The position numbers were made by a program, and so were the translations under genes. 64,000 nucleotides of DNA, from the NCBI RefSeq assembly GCF_001612745.1, contig NZ_BDBA01000032.1:19601-83600 (forward strand). The letters run 5' to 3'. Positions 45,880-54,407 of the stretch are shown here, in pieces. The notes beneath the pieces were generated by a model that did not search any database, was not told where the DNA came from, and saw only the letters and a list, made by a program, of their open reading frames with translations. This DNA comes from Nocardia amamiensis NBRC 102102. GTDB lineage: Bacteria > Actinomycetota > Actinomycetes > Mycobacteriales > Mycobacteriaceae. Every line of letters starts with the position of its first letter. Within the stretch, counting starts at the first letter, position 1.

Positions 45880-48377
45880 CAGCCCAGAAGCTCTCGGCTC
45901 AACGCCAGCAGTTCGGCGGTGGACAGGGCTTCCTCATCCGGGATCGGCTGGACAACCGCCGCCCGGGCAGCGGGCCGGGTTACGGAATCCGCTGCGGGCA
46001 CAGCGGACCCGAGGCGGGTGCCGAGTTCGGCGGCCAGCAGTTCGACGGAGGGACAACCCCAAAAGATGGCGGCCGGGACGTCGATGCCCAGCCGGGCGCC
46101 CAGGCGAGCGCTGAGCTCGACGGCATGTACCGAGCCGATGCCGAGCTGGTCGAAGTTCTGGCGCACGTCGACGCGATCAGCCGCGATGCCGACGACCTCA
46201 GCCAGCTGCCCGGTGACCACATCGGCAAGTGCTGCGACATCGGGCCCGGCGGTCTCTGCCGGTTCGCCGGACACGGTGAGCCGCTCGAGCGATGTGCCAG
46301 CGGCGGGAGCGGATCCGACCGCAACGGATGCGCTCGACGACTCGTTCAGCGCGATGCCAGGCTGCTCGATCGCAGCGCGCCTCGGAGTACCGGCGAAGTC
46401 ACCGGGTTCGACCAGTGCGTAGTAGTCCGCAGACGACTCGTTGTCACGGTCCACATGCTCGATCGAACGCCGGGCTGTCGATCGGCCGATAGACGCGGTT
46501 GGTTCGGCTGGCGGCGAATAGGTCGGCGAGGAGGGCCGGGCAACACCGGACACATCAGCATGCGCTTGCGGAGTCGCCCAATGCCGTTCCCTCTGAAATG
46601 GATACGTGGGCAGTGGGATCGGACGTCCCGGTGGGTTGACGGCCGCCCAGTCAGGCTCGATCCCACGCCGGAACAGCATGCCCGCCGCCGCCAGCAGCTC
46701 ACGCCGGTCCACGGTGCCCGGCCGCAGAGCCGCCGACAGCACTCGGCTCAGCACGTCGTTTTCCCTGTCGTCGCTGTCCGCATCGTCGTCGCCGTCCAGG
46801 TAGCCGTCGAGGAACTCGACAACGTGGTCCAGCTCCTCGGCTACCACCGCCAGCCGGTGACGGAACGGCGTTCTCGTGGCGAGCGTATGCGCGAGGTCGC
46901 CGAGTGCGATGCCGGGTTGGCTCACGAGATGGTCCCGCAGACGGCGGGCGTGCGCCCGCAACGCGGCCTCGGTGCGCGCGGACAGCACCACCAGCCGTTC
47001 CGGGATCTCGGACGCGATCACCGGCGCGGGGTGCGGCGCCGCTTCGACGACCACATGGGCGTTGGACCCACCGAAACCGAACGCGCTCACCGCGGCGCGT
47101 GCCGGACCATCGTGCTGCGGCCACGGCAACGCCTTGTCGGCGACCCGCAGCCCAGCCGCCGCCGAGTCGAAATCGCCTGGCGCATGGTCGAAATGGAGAC
47201 TGCTCGGAATGCGCCGATGCGACAGGGCGAGTGCGACCTTCACCAGCCCAGCCATCCCCGCGGCCGCCTCGGTATGCCCGATATTGGTTTTGATCGAGCC
47301 GACCGTCAACGGAGCGTCGGGGGCGCGGCCGGTGCCATAGACCTCGGCCAGCGCGGACAGTTCCGCGCGGTCACCGATCGCGGTGCCCGTGCCGTGGGCC
47401 TCTACGTAGTCGATCGTCATCGGGTCGACGCCCGCCCGCGCGCACGCCCGCCGCAGCAGCTGCCGCTGCCCGTCGGCGCTGCTGGCGGGCATGGAGCGGT
47501 GTTTGCCGTTGTTGTTGGTGGCGCTGCCGAGCAGGGTGCAGTAGACCCGGTCGCCGTCGCGCAGCGCCTGCGTCAGCGGTTTGAGCACGACCACCGCGCC
47601 ACCCTCGCCACGCACGTAGCCGTCGGCGGAGGCGTCGAACGTCCGCGACCGACCCCGCGGGGACAGCACGCCCAGCGCCGAGAGCCCGACAGCGGTCTCG
47701 GGAATCAGGTTCAGCTGCACGCCACCGGCAACCGCCAGCGCGCTCTCACCCGCCCGCAGCGCCTGGCAGGCCAAATGCACCGCGACCAACGATCCCGCGC
47801 AGGAGGCGTTCACGGTCATGCTCGGACCGTCGAAACCCAGGAAGTATGACACCCGGTTGGCGATGACGCCCTCGACGTCACCGGTACTGGAGAACGGTGT
47901 GATGGCGGTGGCGCCGCGAGCGAGTTTCACGGCTCGATAGTCATTGAATTTATTGGCGAAATACACGCCGGTCTCCGGAACCCGATCGGGCCGGATGCCC
48001 GCATCCTCGAACGCCTCCCAGGTCAATTCCAGCGCCAATCGCTGCTGGGGATCCATATCCGCCGCCTCGCGCGGGGTGATCCCGAAGAATTCGGCGTCGA
48101 ACCCGGCGACATCCGGCAGATAGCCCCCGGCCACCGACACCGTCTTGCCCGGGGCGGACCGATCCGGATCACGGTAGTCGCCGGACCACCGGCCCGGCGG
48201 CGGCGCGTCGGCGACCGCGTCGGTCTCCTCGACCAGCAAGCGCCACAAGGCTTCCGGCGAATCCGCGCCCCCGGCGAAGCGGCAGCTCATGCCGACCACG
48301 GCGATGGGATCCGCGGCCAGCACCGGCGTGTCGCGCTCTTCCTGCTGGTGCCGGGTGCGCCGCTTGGACTTCTTCAC
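45879..48377 (-). CDS. Discrete ketosynthase-acyl carrier protein
   Basis: An 832-residue one-module synthase without AT or reductive domains. The KS (about 22-455) has the active Cys193 in NASCAGS, where DTACSSS is usual, and intact HGTGT and NIGHT motifs. A post-KS linker ending YPFQRERHW (about 600) and a disordered Ser/Pro-rich stretch lead to an ACP whose phosphopantetheine site reads LGIGSVHAVEL (Ser749), with Gly in place of the usual Asp before Ser. The C-terminal 50 residues extend past the ACP and may dock to another protein. It could supply or extend a starter, or shuttle an intermediate. It heads a reverse operon. The GTG start is preceded by AAGGC. Confidence 0.9.
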   Translation of the reverse strand: MKKSKRRTRHQQEERDTPVLAADPIAVVGMSCRFAGGADSPEALWRLLVEETDAVADAPPPGRWSGDYRDPDRSAPGKTVSVAGGYLPDVAGFDAEFFGITPREAADMDPQQRLALELTWEAFEDAGIRPDRVPETGVYFANKFNDYRAVKLARGATAITPFSSTGDVEGVIANRVSYFLGFDGPSMTVNASCAGSLVAVHLACQALRAGESALAVAGGVQLNLIPETAVGLSALGVLSPRGRSRTFDASADGYVRGEGGAVVVLKPLTQALRDGDRVYCTLLGSATNNNGKHRSMPASSADGQRQLLRRACARAGVDPMTIDYVEAHGTGTAIGDRAELSALAEVYGTGRAPDAPLTVGSIKTNIGHTEAAAGMAGLVKVALALSHRRIPSSLHFDHAPGDFDSAAAGLRVADKALPWPQHDGPARAAVSAFGFGGSNAHVVVEAAPHPAPVIASEIPERLVVLSARTEAALRAHARRLRDHLVSQPGIALGDLAHTLATRTPFRHRLAVVAEELDHVVEFLDGYLDGDDDADSDDRENDVLSRVLSAALRPGTVDRRELLAAAGMLFRRGIEPDWAAVNPPGRPIPLPTYPFQRERHWATPQAHADVSGVARPSSPTYSPPAEPTASIGRSTARRSIEHVDRDNESSADYYALVEPGDFAGTPRRAAIEQPGIALNESSSASVAVGSAPAAGTSLERLTVSGEPAETAGPDVAALADVVTGQLAEVVGIAADRVDVRQNFDQLGIGSVHAVELSARLGARLGIDVPAAIFWGCPSVELLAAELGTRLGSAVPAADSVTRPAARAAVVQPIPDEEALSTAELLALSRELLG

Positions 48378-48445
48378 GCTGCCTTCTCACCTGCCGCGAT
48401 CCACCTCGCCGAAATATCCGGTGTGGTGAATCTGCCGATCTTGTT
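48378..48445. promoter_or_regulatory. Divergent intergenic region between KS-ACP and GtrA-like genes
   Basis: This is the only non-coding DNA between two divergently transcribed genes, so it should carry promoters for both. No clear -35/-10 pair could be assigned with confidence. If the GtrA gene starts further downstream than annotated, the region is longer. Confidence 0.35.
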
Positions 48446-48976
48446 GTGGGTTCGGGACATGTGCCGGAAACTTTACCTGTGCTATTTTCCGAACGCCCCG
48501 TTTTCACTCGGGTGACGTCCGCGCTGGGGGGCGAGGCACGGCGTCGAGAACTGATCCGATTCGCTTCCGTAGGTGTCGCCGCGTTCACGCTGGACACCGC
48601 GGTTTTTCTCACCCTGAAGAGCACTGTGCTGGAGGCGCATCCGGTCACGGCCAAAGTCCTCGCGGTGCTCGCGGCGATCACGCTGTCGTATGTGCTGAAC
48701 AAGCAGTGGTCCTTCGAGGCGCGCGGCGGGCGGCGCGGGCATCACGAGGCCGCGCTGTTCTACCTGGTCAGTTTCCTGGCCGTCGCGATCAACACCGCAC
48801 CGCTGTGGGTCTCGCGGTATGTGTTGCACCTGGAGGTGCCCGAAGTCTCCCGGTTCACCCAGAACCTCGCCGATTTCGTCGCCGCGCAGCTGATCGGCAC
48901 CGCGTTGGGCATGGTGTTCCGCTTCTGGGCATTCGTGCGGGTGGTATTCCCCGAGGAAGTCGACCGCGACGCCTGA
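48446..48976 (+). CDS. GtrA-family membrane protein (polyprenyl-linked sugar flippase-like)
   Basis: A protein of up to 176 residues with four predicted spans: FASVGVAAFTLDTAVFLTL, VLAVLAAITLSYVLNKQWSF, an aliphatic FYLVSFLAVAI stretch and LIGTALGMVFRFWAFV. The pattern, including YVLNKQWSF and the C-terminal FRFWAFVR, is that of the GtrA family, proposed to flip or help translocate polyprenyl-phosphate sugars. With the Ppm-like GT2 (33045) and GT87-like gene (39534) it completes a plausible lipid-linked sugar route. The start is uncertain; GTGs at 48446, 48461, 48479 and 48512 are all in frame and none has a clear ribosome binding site. It may also be a neighbouring gene unrelated to the cluster. 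Confidence 0.8.
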   Translation: MGSGHVPETLPVLFSERPVFTRVTSALGGEARRRELIRFASVGVAAFTLDTAVFLTLKSTVLEAHPVTAKVLAVLAAITLSYVLNKQWSFEARGGRRGHHEAALFYLVSFLAVAINTAPLWVSRYVLHLEVPEVSRFTQNLADFVAAQLIGTALGMVFRFWAFVRVVFPEEVDRDA

Positions 48977-49096
48977 GTTGCGCTCATCCTGACGGCAACC
49001 GTGCCGGTCGCGATGACGCACCGTGCGGGCTCCACGACCCGACGCGACACCCCTGCCACACGATCGCACCGTCGTCCGGGTGGTAGGAAAGGGAGC

Positions 49097-50458
49097 GTGT
49101 CCGCAACTGGCGAAGGAATCGATCCGAACCGAAACACCCGCGCGGTGTCGGAAGTGGTGGAGCTGGTCAGCACGCTGATCCGCTTCGACACCTCCAACAC
49201 CGGCGACCTGGCCACCACCAAGGGGGAGCGCGAGTGTGCGCAGTGGGTGGCCGACCAGCTGCACCAGGCGGGATACATCACCGAGTACGTCGAGTCCGGC
49301 GCACCGGGACGCGGCAATGTCTTCGCGCGGCTGGAAGGCGCGGATCGCAGTCGTGGCGCGCTCATGATCCACGGGCACCTGGACGTGGTGCCCGCCCAGG
49401 CCGCCGACTGGAGCGTGCACCCGTTCTCCGGCGCGGTCCGCGACGGCTACGTGTGGGGTCGCGGCGCGATCGACATGAAGGACATGGTCGGGATGACGCT
49501 GGCGGTGGCCCGCCAGTTCAAGCTCGAGGGCACGGTGCCGCCGCGCGATCTGGTCTTCGCGTTCCTCGCCGATGAGGAGAACGGCGGCAAGTGGGGCTCG
49601 CAGTGGCTGGTGGACAACCGGCCCGATTTGTTCGACGGCGTCACCGAGGCGGTGGGGGAGGTCGGCGGGTTCTCACTGACCGTCCCGCGTCCCGACGGCA
49701 CTGAACGCAGGCTGTATCTGGTGGAAACCGCCGAGAAGGGTCTGGGCTGGATGCGGTTGCGCGCCAAGGCCCGCGCCGGCCACGGCTCGTTCCTGCACGA
49801 GGACAACGCGGTGACCATCCTCGCCGACGCGGTGGCTCGACTGGGCAAACACACCTTCCCCCTGGTGCTTTCGGAGTCGGTAGCGGCGTTCCTGGCCGCC
49901 GTCGCCGAAGAGACCGGTCTCGAATTCGACCCGTCGAGCCCCGATATCGAAGGCCAGCTGGCCAAGCTCGGCACCATCTCCCGCATCATCGGCGCGACGC
50001 TGCGCGACACCGCGAATCCGACCATGCTGCAGGCCGGGTACAAAGCCAACGTGATACCGCAGACCGCCGAGGCGGTGGTGGACTGCCGCGTGGTCCCCGG
50101 GCGGCAGGCCGCGTTCGAACGCGAGGTGGATGAGCTGATCGGCCCAGACGTCGAACGCGAGTGGATCACCAAACTCGACTCCTACGAAACGACCTTCGAC
50201 GGCGATCTGGTCGACGCGATGAACAACGCCGTGCTCGCCCACGACCCACTGGGCCGCACCGTGCCCTACATGCTCTCCGGCGGCACGGACGCGAAAGCGT
50301 TCGCCCGCTTGGGAATTCGCTGCTTCGGTTTCGCCCCGCTGCAGCTGCCGCCGGAACTGGACTTCTCCGCCCTGTTCCACGGCGTCGACGAGCGGGTGCC
50401 GGTGGACGCCCTCGAATTCGGCACCCGCGTACTGGAACACTTCCTCCTACACAGCTGA
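49097..50458 (+). CDS. M20-family metallopeptidase (ArgE/DapE/ACY1-like)
   Basis: A 453-residue di-zinc amidohydrolase/peptidase. Zinc-site segments are visible: HGHLDVVP (about 93-100), GAIDMKD (about 123-129), DEENGG (about 160) and a C-terminal SGGTDAKAF with the ligand-type His in [10 protein letters not shown]20 members cleave N-acyl amino acids or dipeptides in the cytosol. The start is the GTG at 49097 with AGGAAAGGGAG directly upstream; an earlier start would add an Arg-rich stretch unlike the family. It is followed at 19 bases by the PEBP gene. The substrate is unknown, and I see no link to the polyketide. Confidence 0.88.
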   Translation: MSATGEGIDPNRNTRAVSEVVELVSTLIRFDTSNTGDLATTKGERECAQWVADQLHQAGYITEYVESGAPGRGNVFARLEGADRSRGALMIHGHLDVVPAQAADWSVHPFSGAVRDGYVWGRGAIDMKDMVGMTLAVARQFKLEGTVPPRDLVFAFLADEENGGKWGSQWLVDNRPDLFDGVTEAVGEVGGFSLTVPRPDGTERRLYLVETAEKGLGWMRLRAKARAGHGSFLHEDNAVTILADAVARLGKHTFPLVLSESVAAFLAAVAEETGLEFDPSSPDIEGQLAKLGTISRIIGATLRDTANPTMLQAGYKANVIPQTAEAVVDCRVVPGRQAAFEREVDELIGPDVEREWITKLDSYETTFDGDLVDAMNNAVLAHDPLGRTVPYMLSGGTDAKAFARLGIRCFGFAPLQLPPELDFSALFHGVDERVPVDALEFGTRVLEHFLLHS

Positions 50459-50477
50459 CCGATCCGAAAGAGGTTCC

Positions 50478-51011
50478 ATGACCTACAACCCCTACGACGC
50501 ACTGCCCCAGGTGCCGTCGTTCACCCTCACCTCCACCGACGTCACCGACGGCCAGCCGCTGAACAACGACCAGGTCAGCGGCGTCTTCGGCGCGGGAGGA
50601 AAGGACATCTCCCCGCAGCTGTCCTGGTCGGGCTTCCCGGCGGAAACCAAGAGCTTCGCCGTCACGGTGTACGACCCCGACGCACCCACCGCCTCCGGCT
50701 TCTGGCACTGGGCCGTCGCCGACATCCCCGCCACCGTCACCTCCCTGCCCAGCGGCGCAGGCAGCGGCGAGCAAGGCGGCGCCCTCCCCACCGGCGCGAT
50801 CACCCTCCGCAACGACGGCGGCTTCCACGGCTTCGTCGGCTCCGCACCCCCGCCCGGCCACGGCCCCCACCGCTACTTCATCGTCGTCCACGCCGTCGAC
50901 GTCGAAAGCCTCGGCATCGACGAAACCGTCACCCCGGCCTACCTCGGCTTCAACCTGTTCTCCCACACGTTGGCCCGCGCCACGCTGATCGGCACTTACG
51001 AGCAGAAGTAA
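50478..51011 (+). CDS. YbhB/YbcL-type PEBP-family protein
   Basis: A 177-residue phosphatidylethanolamine-binding-protein family member of the bacterial YbhB/YbcL (Raf-kinase-inhibitor-like) type. Recognisable are [12 protein letters not shown], the ligand-pocket motif [17 protein letters not shown] and [18 protein letters not shown]. Its function in bacteria is not settled. AAAGAGG lies 9 bases before the ATG, and the gene is probably co-transcribed with the M20 peptidase. Its 3' third has a damaged copy about 920 bp downstream, described separately. Confidence 0.92.
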   Translation: MTYNPYDALPQVPSFTLTSTDVTDGQPLNNDQVSGVFGAGGKDISPQLSWSGFPAETKSFAVTVYDPDAPTASGFWHWAVADIPATVTSLPSGAGSGEQGGALPTGAITLRNDGGFHGFVGSAPPPGHGPHRYFIVVHAVDVESLGIDETVTPAYLGFNLFSHTLARATLIGTYEQK

Positions 51012-51058
51012 GTTCCCCATCGCACCTGTGGCCCTGAGCAAAATGTTCAGGGCCACAG
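50852..51058 (+). repeat. Direct repeat, copy A: PEBP 3' end plus its terminator
   Basis: The last part of the PEBP gene and the following hairpin recur at 51772-51980 in the same orientation, with long identical runs such as GAAAGCCTCGGCATCGACGA. The two copies bracket about 710 bp that hold a reverse hypothetical gene. Confidence 0.85.
51026..51058 (+). terminator. Hairpin terminator after the PEBP gene
   Basis: A 12-bp stem, CTGTGGCCCTGA / TCAGGGCCACAG, with a 9-base loop, lies 15 bases after the PEBP stop. No long T-run follows. Very similar hairpins lie at 51948-51980 and 56303-56337. Confidence 0.75.
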
Positions 51059-51224
51059 CGTTTTCCGGGAGTACACGGCAACCACCATACGCTCTCCAGC
51101 CGATTGCTCCGAGAGGCGTCGCCGCTGTCCAACCGACGCCACTGATCCCGTCACACCTTCCGTCGCGGCGGCACAGATTACCGGCGAGGTTTCTGTCCAG
51201 TCCGGATGTTTTGTCTCGTCCTCG

Positions 51225-51758
51225 TCATGGCAAGTGCTGCCGGAGCGAAAACCACCGAGCTGCCTCATCAGATGAAGCAGCTGGGCAATGCTCCAGCCTG
51301 CGAAGCACACCCAGGTCCAGCTTGATCTGACGCAGCTCACGGATGCGATCGATCGGGAGGTCGCGCCAGTGAGAGGTGTCTGCCGCTGCTTTTTCGAACT
51401 CGCCGGCGTGACGGGCAAAGAACCATCGGAATATTTCTTCGCAATCAAGCAGCGGATCGCCTGCGACATGGCCGAGTCTATTGATCAGATCGGCGCGCAA
51501 GCGCATACCGTCGGTAATCTGATTCTCCCGTTGAAAGCGGCCGACGACCATCCCGGCGAGCTGATTTCGGACCGACACCGCTACCCGCGCCCATTCGAGA
51601 GCGATTGAGGGGTCGCCGTGCAAAGCCTCGGATCCGGCTACTTCCGCCAACCCGAACCAGTTGAAACCGGCTGGTCGTTCGCCCTTCTGCAGCCACTCCT
51701 CGATGTCAGCTGGTGGCAGAGTGCGCAGATGCCTGAAGAGTTCGTCCGGATGCTCCAC
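51225..51758 (-). CDS. Hypothetical protein in the PEBP repeat-flanked insert
   Basis: A 177-residue, charged, probably helical soluble protein starting MEHPDELFRHLRTLPPADIEEWLQ. I recognise no family. The GTG at 51758 has a textbook GGAGG four bases upstream, which favours it over a TTG eight codons earlier. Notable stretches are NWFGLAEVAG, ALEWARVAVSVRNQLAG and DCEEIFRWFFARHAGEFEKAA. It is the only gene between the two copies of the PEBP 3' end and lies opposite to its neighbours, so it may have arrived with an insertion. Confidence 0.65.
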   Translation of the reverse strand: MEHPDELFRHLRTLPPADIEEWLQKGERPAGFNWFGLAEVAGSEALHGDPSIALEWARVAVSVRNQLAGMVVGRFQRENQITDGMRLRADLINRLGHVAGDPLLDCEEIFRWFFARHAGEFEKAAADTSHWRDLPIDRIRELRQIKLDLGVLRRLEHCPAASSDEAARWFSLRQHLP

Positions 51759-51771
51759 AGTGCCTCCAGCC

Positions 51772-51932
51772 CGACCGGGCAATGGCCCTGACCGCTACTT
51801 TATCGTCGTGCACACCGTCGACGCGGAAAGCCTCGGCATCGACGAAACGCCACCCCCGCCTCCCTCGGCTTCAACCTGTTCTCCCACACGCTGGCCCGCG
51901 CCACCCTGATCGGCACCTACGAGCAGAAATAG
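51772..51932 (+). pseudogene. Fragment of a duplicated PEBP gene (3' end only, frameshifted)
   Basis: The DNA matches the last third of the intact PEBP gene ([19 protein letters not shown] in place of [19 protein letters not shown]). A one-base loss near 51850 (GAAACGCC against GAAACCGTC) breaks the frame, and the 5' two thirds are missing. The copy even keeps the terminal GAGCAGAAATAG. There is no start or ribosome binding site. It cannot make a working protein. Confidence 0.85.
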
Positions 51933-51947
51933 GTTCGCATCTCAGAC

Positions 51948-51980
51948 CTGTGGCCCTGAGCGGAATACTCGGGGCCACAG
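51948..51980 (+). terminator. Second copy of the PEBP-type terminator hairpin
   Basis: CTGTGGCCCTGAG pairs with CTCGGGGCCACAG (one G-U) around a 7-base loop. It was duplicated together with the PEBP fragment. It may now help terminate the reverse gene ending at 52013 only poorly, because it lies beyond that gene's end on the other strand. Confidence 0.65.
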
Positions 51981-52012
51981 CGCGTTCCTGGTGGAAGTGC
52001 GGCTGGCCAACA

Positions 52013-52345
52013 TCACTCCATCTCTCGCGAGGCATCCGGTACCACACGCCCGGCGTCGATCAACGTTTGCCAAGCCGCCGCTTTCCGTGGGCACTGACCG
52101 ACGCGGCATCCCTTGTGCAGCTGCATAATCCGGTGAGCGTCCGACACGCTCAGCGGGTGATCAGGTGCTGCTTGGTGCGGCCCGCCGGTCGGCCACAGTC
52201 CTGTGTCGGCGGGCTCGGGTTGCCCGGCCCGGATACGTTCGCGGCGGCGGCGTTCGGCTCGCCACTCGGCTTGTATGCGGTCGATGATCGCCTGCGGCGA
52301 CGTTTCGTCCGGCTCCGCTTCCCGCCACCAATTGAATCCCACCAC
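52013..52345 (-). CDS. Hypothetical protein divergent from the XRE regulator
   Basis: A 110-residue protein starting MVGFNWWREAEPDETSPQAIIDRIQAEW. It has an Arg-rich helix (RAERRRRERIRAG) and a C-terminal segment HKGCRVGQCPRKAAAW with two Cys, possibly a small metal or DNA-contact site. No family is recognised. The GTG at 52345 follows GCAGGGG at a normal distance. Longer in-frame starts add an Arg-rich stretch without support. It shares a 189-bp intergenic region with the regulator gene and may be under its control. Confidence 0.6.
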   Translation of the reverse strand: MVGFNWWREAEPDETSPQAIIDRIQAEWRAERRRRERIRAGQPEPADTGLWPTGGPHQAAPDHPLSVSDAHRIMQLHKGCRVGQCPRKAAAWQTLIDAGRVVPDASREME

Positions 52346-52456
52346 GTCACCCCTGCCTTGTTCGCTGTCTGTTGGTCGCACCCGCCGCCGGGGTTGCCGA
52401 GGAGAGCACGGCATCAACCCGGCGGCGAGGCCGACTACAGCGTGCAGGCAGTTGGG

Positions 52457-52474
52457 TGGTGCGAAATAGCACCA
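52457..52474. promoter_or_regulatory. Palindrome upstream of the XRE gene (possible operator)
   Basis: TGGTGC-gaaata-GCACCA is a perfect 6-bp inverted repeat, 60 bases before the XRE regulator start and within the divergent region 52346-52534. The position suits autoregulation or control of both genes. Confidence 0.4.
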
Positions 52475-52534
52475 AAATTGCTCCTAAAGAGGTAGTTTCC
52501 GCTCCAATCGGCCACGCGCAGGGGAGTGGGGAGC

Positions 52535-53995
52535 ATGGATTTCGAAATCGGATGGACGGGTCAGGAGATTTGCGCATTGCGGCAGGCTTTGCGGCTCAGC
52601 AGGATCGAGTTCGCTCGCAAGCTGGGGGTGACTCGACGGAGCGTCGTCTCATGGGAGACCGGCCGTACGACAACCGTACGGGCCGCCAGTCGGCGCCTGC
52701 TGTACGACGTGCTCGATCGACTCGACGACGACCAGCGCGACAGGTTCCGAGCAGCATTGGTGTACGCCCGGGAGCACACAGAGACGACTCTCCAGCACTC
52801 GGACGAGCAGCAACTGGCAGGATTTCGCTCAGCTCCGCGTCCAGACGGAAGAATGTCAGTATCTTTCGGCGAGTCGCCGGAAGCCGATACGCTGAACCAC
52901 AACCCTGCCGACGATCCTCTGCGGGCATCGTCGAGGTGCAGGACCCTCTCTTCCCGTGGAGGAGATGACGCCGTGGAACGCAAGAACTTCCTTCGCCTGA
53001 TGACCGGATCGATCGCAGGGTTCGCTATGGTCGGGCCATTCGGCAGCGCAGTGCAGGCAGCGATCGACATACATGTCGGATCTGCCGATGTCGTGCGTGT
53101 CCGCAAAAGGGCACGCACCCTGGCTCGACAAGACCACGAGTACGGTGGGGAGCTCTCCGCGCCTGGCGCCGTGGCGCAGCTCGGGATGGCCGTTGCATTG
53201 GCGTCCGGCACTTTCGCCAGCGATGCCGTGCGCCGCGACTACTTGTCTGCGCTCGCCGAGCTCGCCGACACCACTGGCGGCGTTTGCTTCGACGCCGGAA
53301 TGCACACGGAGGCCAAGGAGGCGTTCCAGTTCGCGGTCGAGTGCGCAATCGACGCTGAAGACATGGCGATGCGTGCCAAGGCACTGACCGGGTTGGCCAA
53401 TCTCGCCGTCCATCAGAAGCGGGCCGACGACGCGTTGACCTATGCCGAGATGGCTTTGGTGCGCAACGACCTTCTACCGACGAGACTGAGCGCGGTAATC
53501 CACACTCGCCACGCCCGCGCGCTCGGTGCCGTCGGCGTGTCTCGCAGCCGCGAATGCATCGACGCAGTGCTCCGCGCCGAAGGCTCTTTCGCTGCCGAAG
53601 ACGACCGGACGCCGGACTGGATCGCCTACTACGACCGTGCCCACCTGCGCCGAGACTCCGGCCGCGCGCTGCTGTATCTCTCAGTCCACGGTGGTGGCAA
53701 CTTCAACGACGCCTACGCCCGGCTCAACTCCGCGATGGTGGAATTCCCTACCGGCTTCTCTCGGGGCAAAGCCCTCGCCAGCGCCAACTTGGCCACCTTG
53801 GTTATGGTCCGCGACGATCCGCACCACGCTGTTGTCCTCGGCCAACAGGCCCTCGACTCCTTGGGGGACGTGCACTCCGACCGGGTGAATCACGCGTTCG
53901 GTCAACTGAGAGATGCCTGCGATCAGCACGTCGATCTGCCCGAGGTCGCAGAACTTCGCGAGCACATCCGAACCATGGTGCCAGCTGCGCAGTAG
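52535..53995 (+). CDS. XRE-family transcriptional regulator with TPR-like C-terminal part
   Basis: A 486-residue protein. Residues about 8-65 form a helix-turn-helix (ICALRQALRLSRIEFARKLGVTRRSVVSWETGR). A Ser/Asp-rich linker follows, then a helical region with repeated A-L-A motifs (about 200-470) that looks like tetratricopeptide repeats, as in large actinobacterial XRE/TPR regulators that may sense peptides or partner proteins. A hydrophobic stretch (GSIAGFAMVGPFGSAVQAAI, about 155-175) sits between them and could be a buried helix or an imported-looking segment. GGGGAG precedes the ATG at 52535; a GTG nine bases earlier is possible. Confidence 0.82.
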   Translation: MDFEIGWTGQEICALRQALRLSRIEFARKLGVTRRSVVSWETGRTTTVRAASRRLLYDVLDRLDDDQRDRFRAALVYAREHTETTLQHSDEQQLAGFRSAPRPDGRMSVSFGESPEADTLNHNPADDPLRASSRCRTLSSRGGDDAVERKNFLRLMTGSIAGFAMVGPFGSAVQAAIDIHVGSADVVRVRKRARTLARQDHEYGGELSAPGAVAQLGMAVALASGTFASDAVRRDYLSALAELADTTGGVCFDAGMHTEAKEAFQFAVECAIDAEDMAMRAKALTGLANLAVHQKRADDALTYAEMALVRNDLLPTRLSAVIHTRHARALGAVGVSRSRECIDAVLRAEGSFAAEDDRTPDWIAYYDRAHLRRDSGRALLYLSVHGGGNFNDAYARLNSAMVEFPTGFSRGKALASANLATLVMVRDDPHHAVVLGQQALDSLGDVHSDRVNHAFGQLRDACDQHVDLPEVAELREHIRTMVPAAQ

Positions 53996-54119
53996 CCGCA
54001 GATCACGCCTGGCAGAATCGCAGTGCTGGCTGGCCGAGGCCTGATCGAACTATGGTCATCGGTCTCACCGTTCCGTTTCAGCTTGGTGGTGGAGCGTCGA
54101 CTCGGAAAGCGAGCTTCCA

Positions 54120-54407
54120 TTGTCGTCAGATCCGGTAGTCAGCCACTCGGCCACGATTCGGATCACCTCGGCCTGCGTCGAATTGTCGGGCTGGCCGTCG
54201 GCGGTGAACTTCGGTGCGGCTGTGGTGATCGTCCTGCTGTTCGTGGTGACGATTGCGAACTACATTCGGCTCGCGTTGCAGCGGCAGACGGACAATCAAA
54301 TGCGCAACCCGCCGCCCTCGATGCGGTTCGTCCTAGCCGCGCTGGTCGTCGGTGAGATCGGCGGGTTCAGTGTTCTCCTCGTCGGATTCGCTACGGCACA
54401 GCTGTAG
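54120..54407 (+). CDS. Small two-span membrane protein
   Basis: A 95-residue protein with two clear hydrophobic spans (FGAAVVIVLLFVVTIANYI and MRFVLAALVVGEIGGFSVLLVGF) separated by a short polar loop LALQRQTDNQMRNPPPS. No family is recognised. The TTG at 54120 is the only start that keeps the N-terminal polar part; support for it is weak. Codon use is normal for the window. Its 3' end overlaps the end of a damaged reverse gene. Confidence 0.55.
   Translation: MSSDPVVSHSATIRITSACVELSGWPSAVNFGAAVVIVLLFVVTIANYIRLALQRQTDNQMRNPPPSMRFVLAALVVGEIGGFSVLLVGFATAQL

Noticed and set aside
45361..47849. A 734-residue and a 353-residue forward ORF in the KS-ACP and hydrolase region
   Set aside because: They are antisense to clearly assigned genes and have no recognisable domain.
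51772..51932. A second PEBP gene
   Set aside because: Only the 3' third is present and it carries a one-base deletion, so it is treated as a pseudogene fragment.
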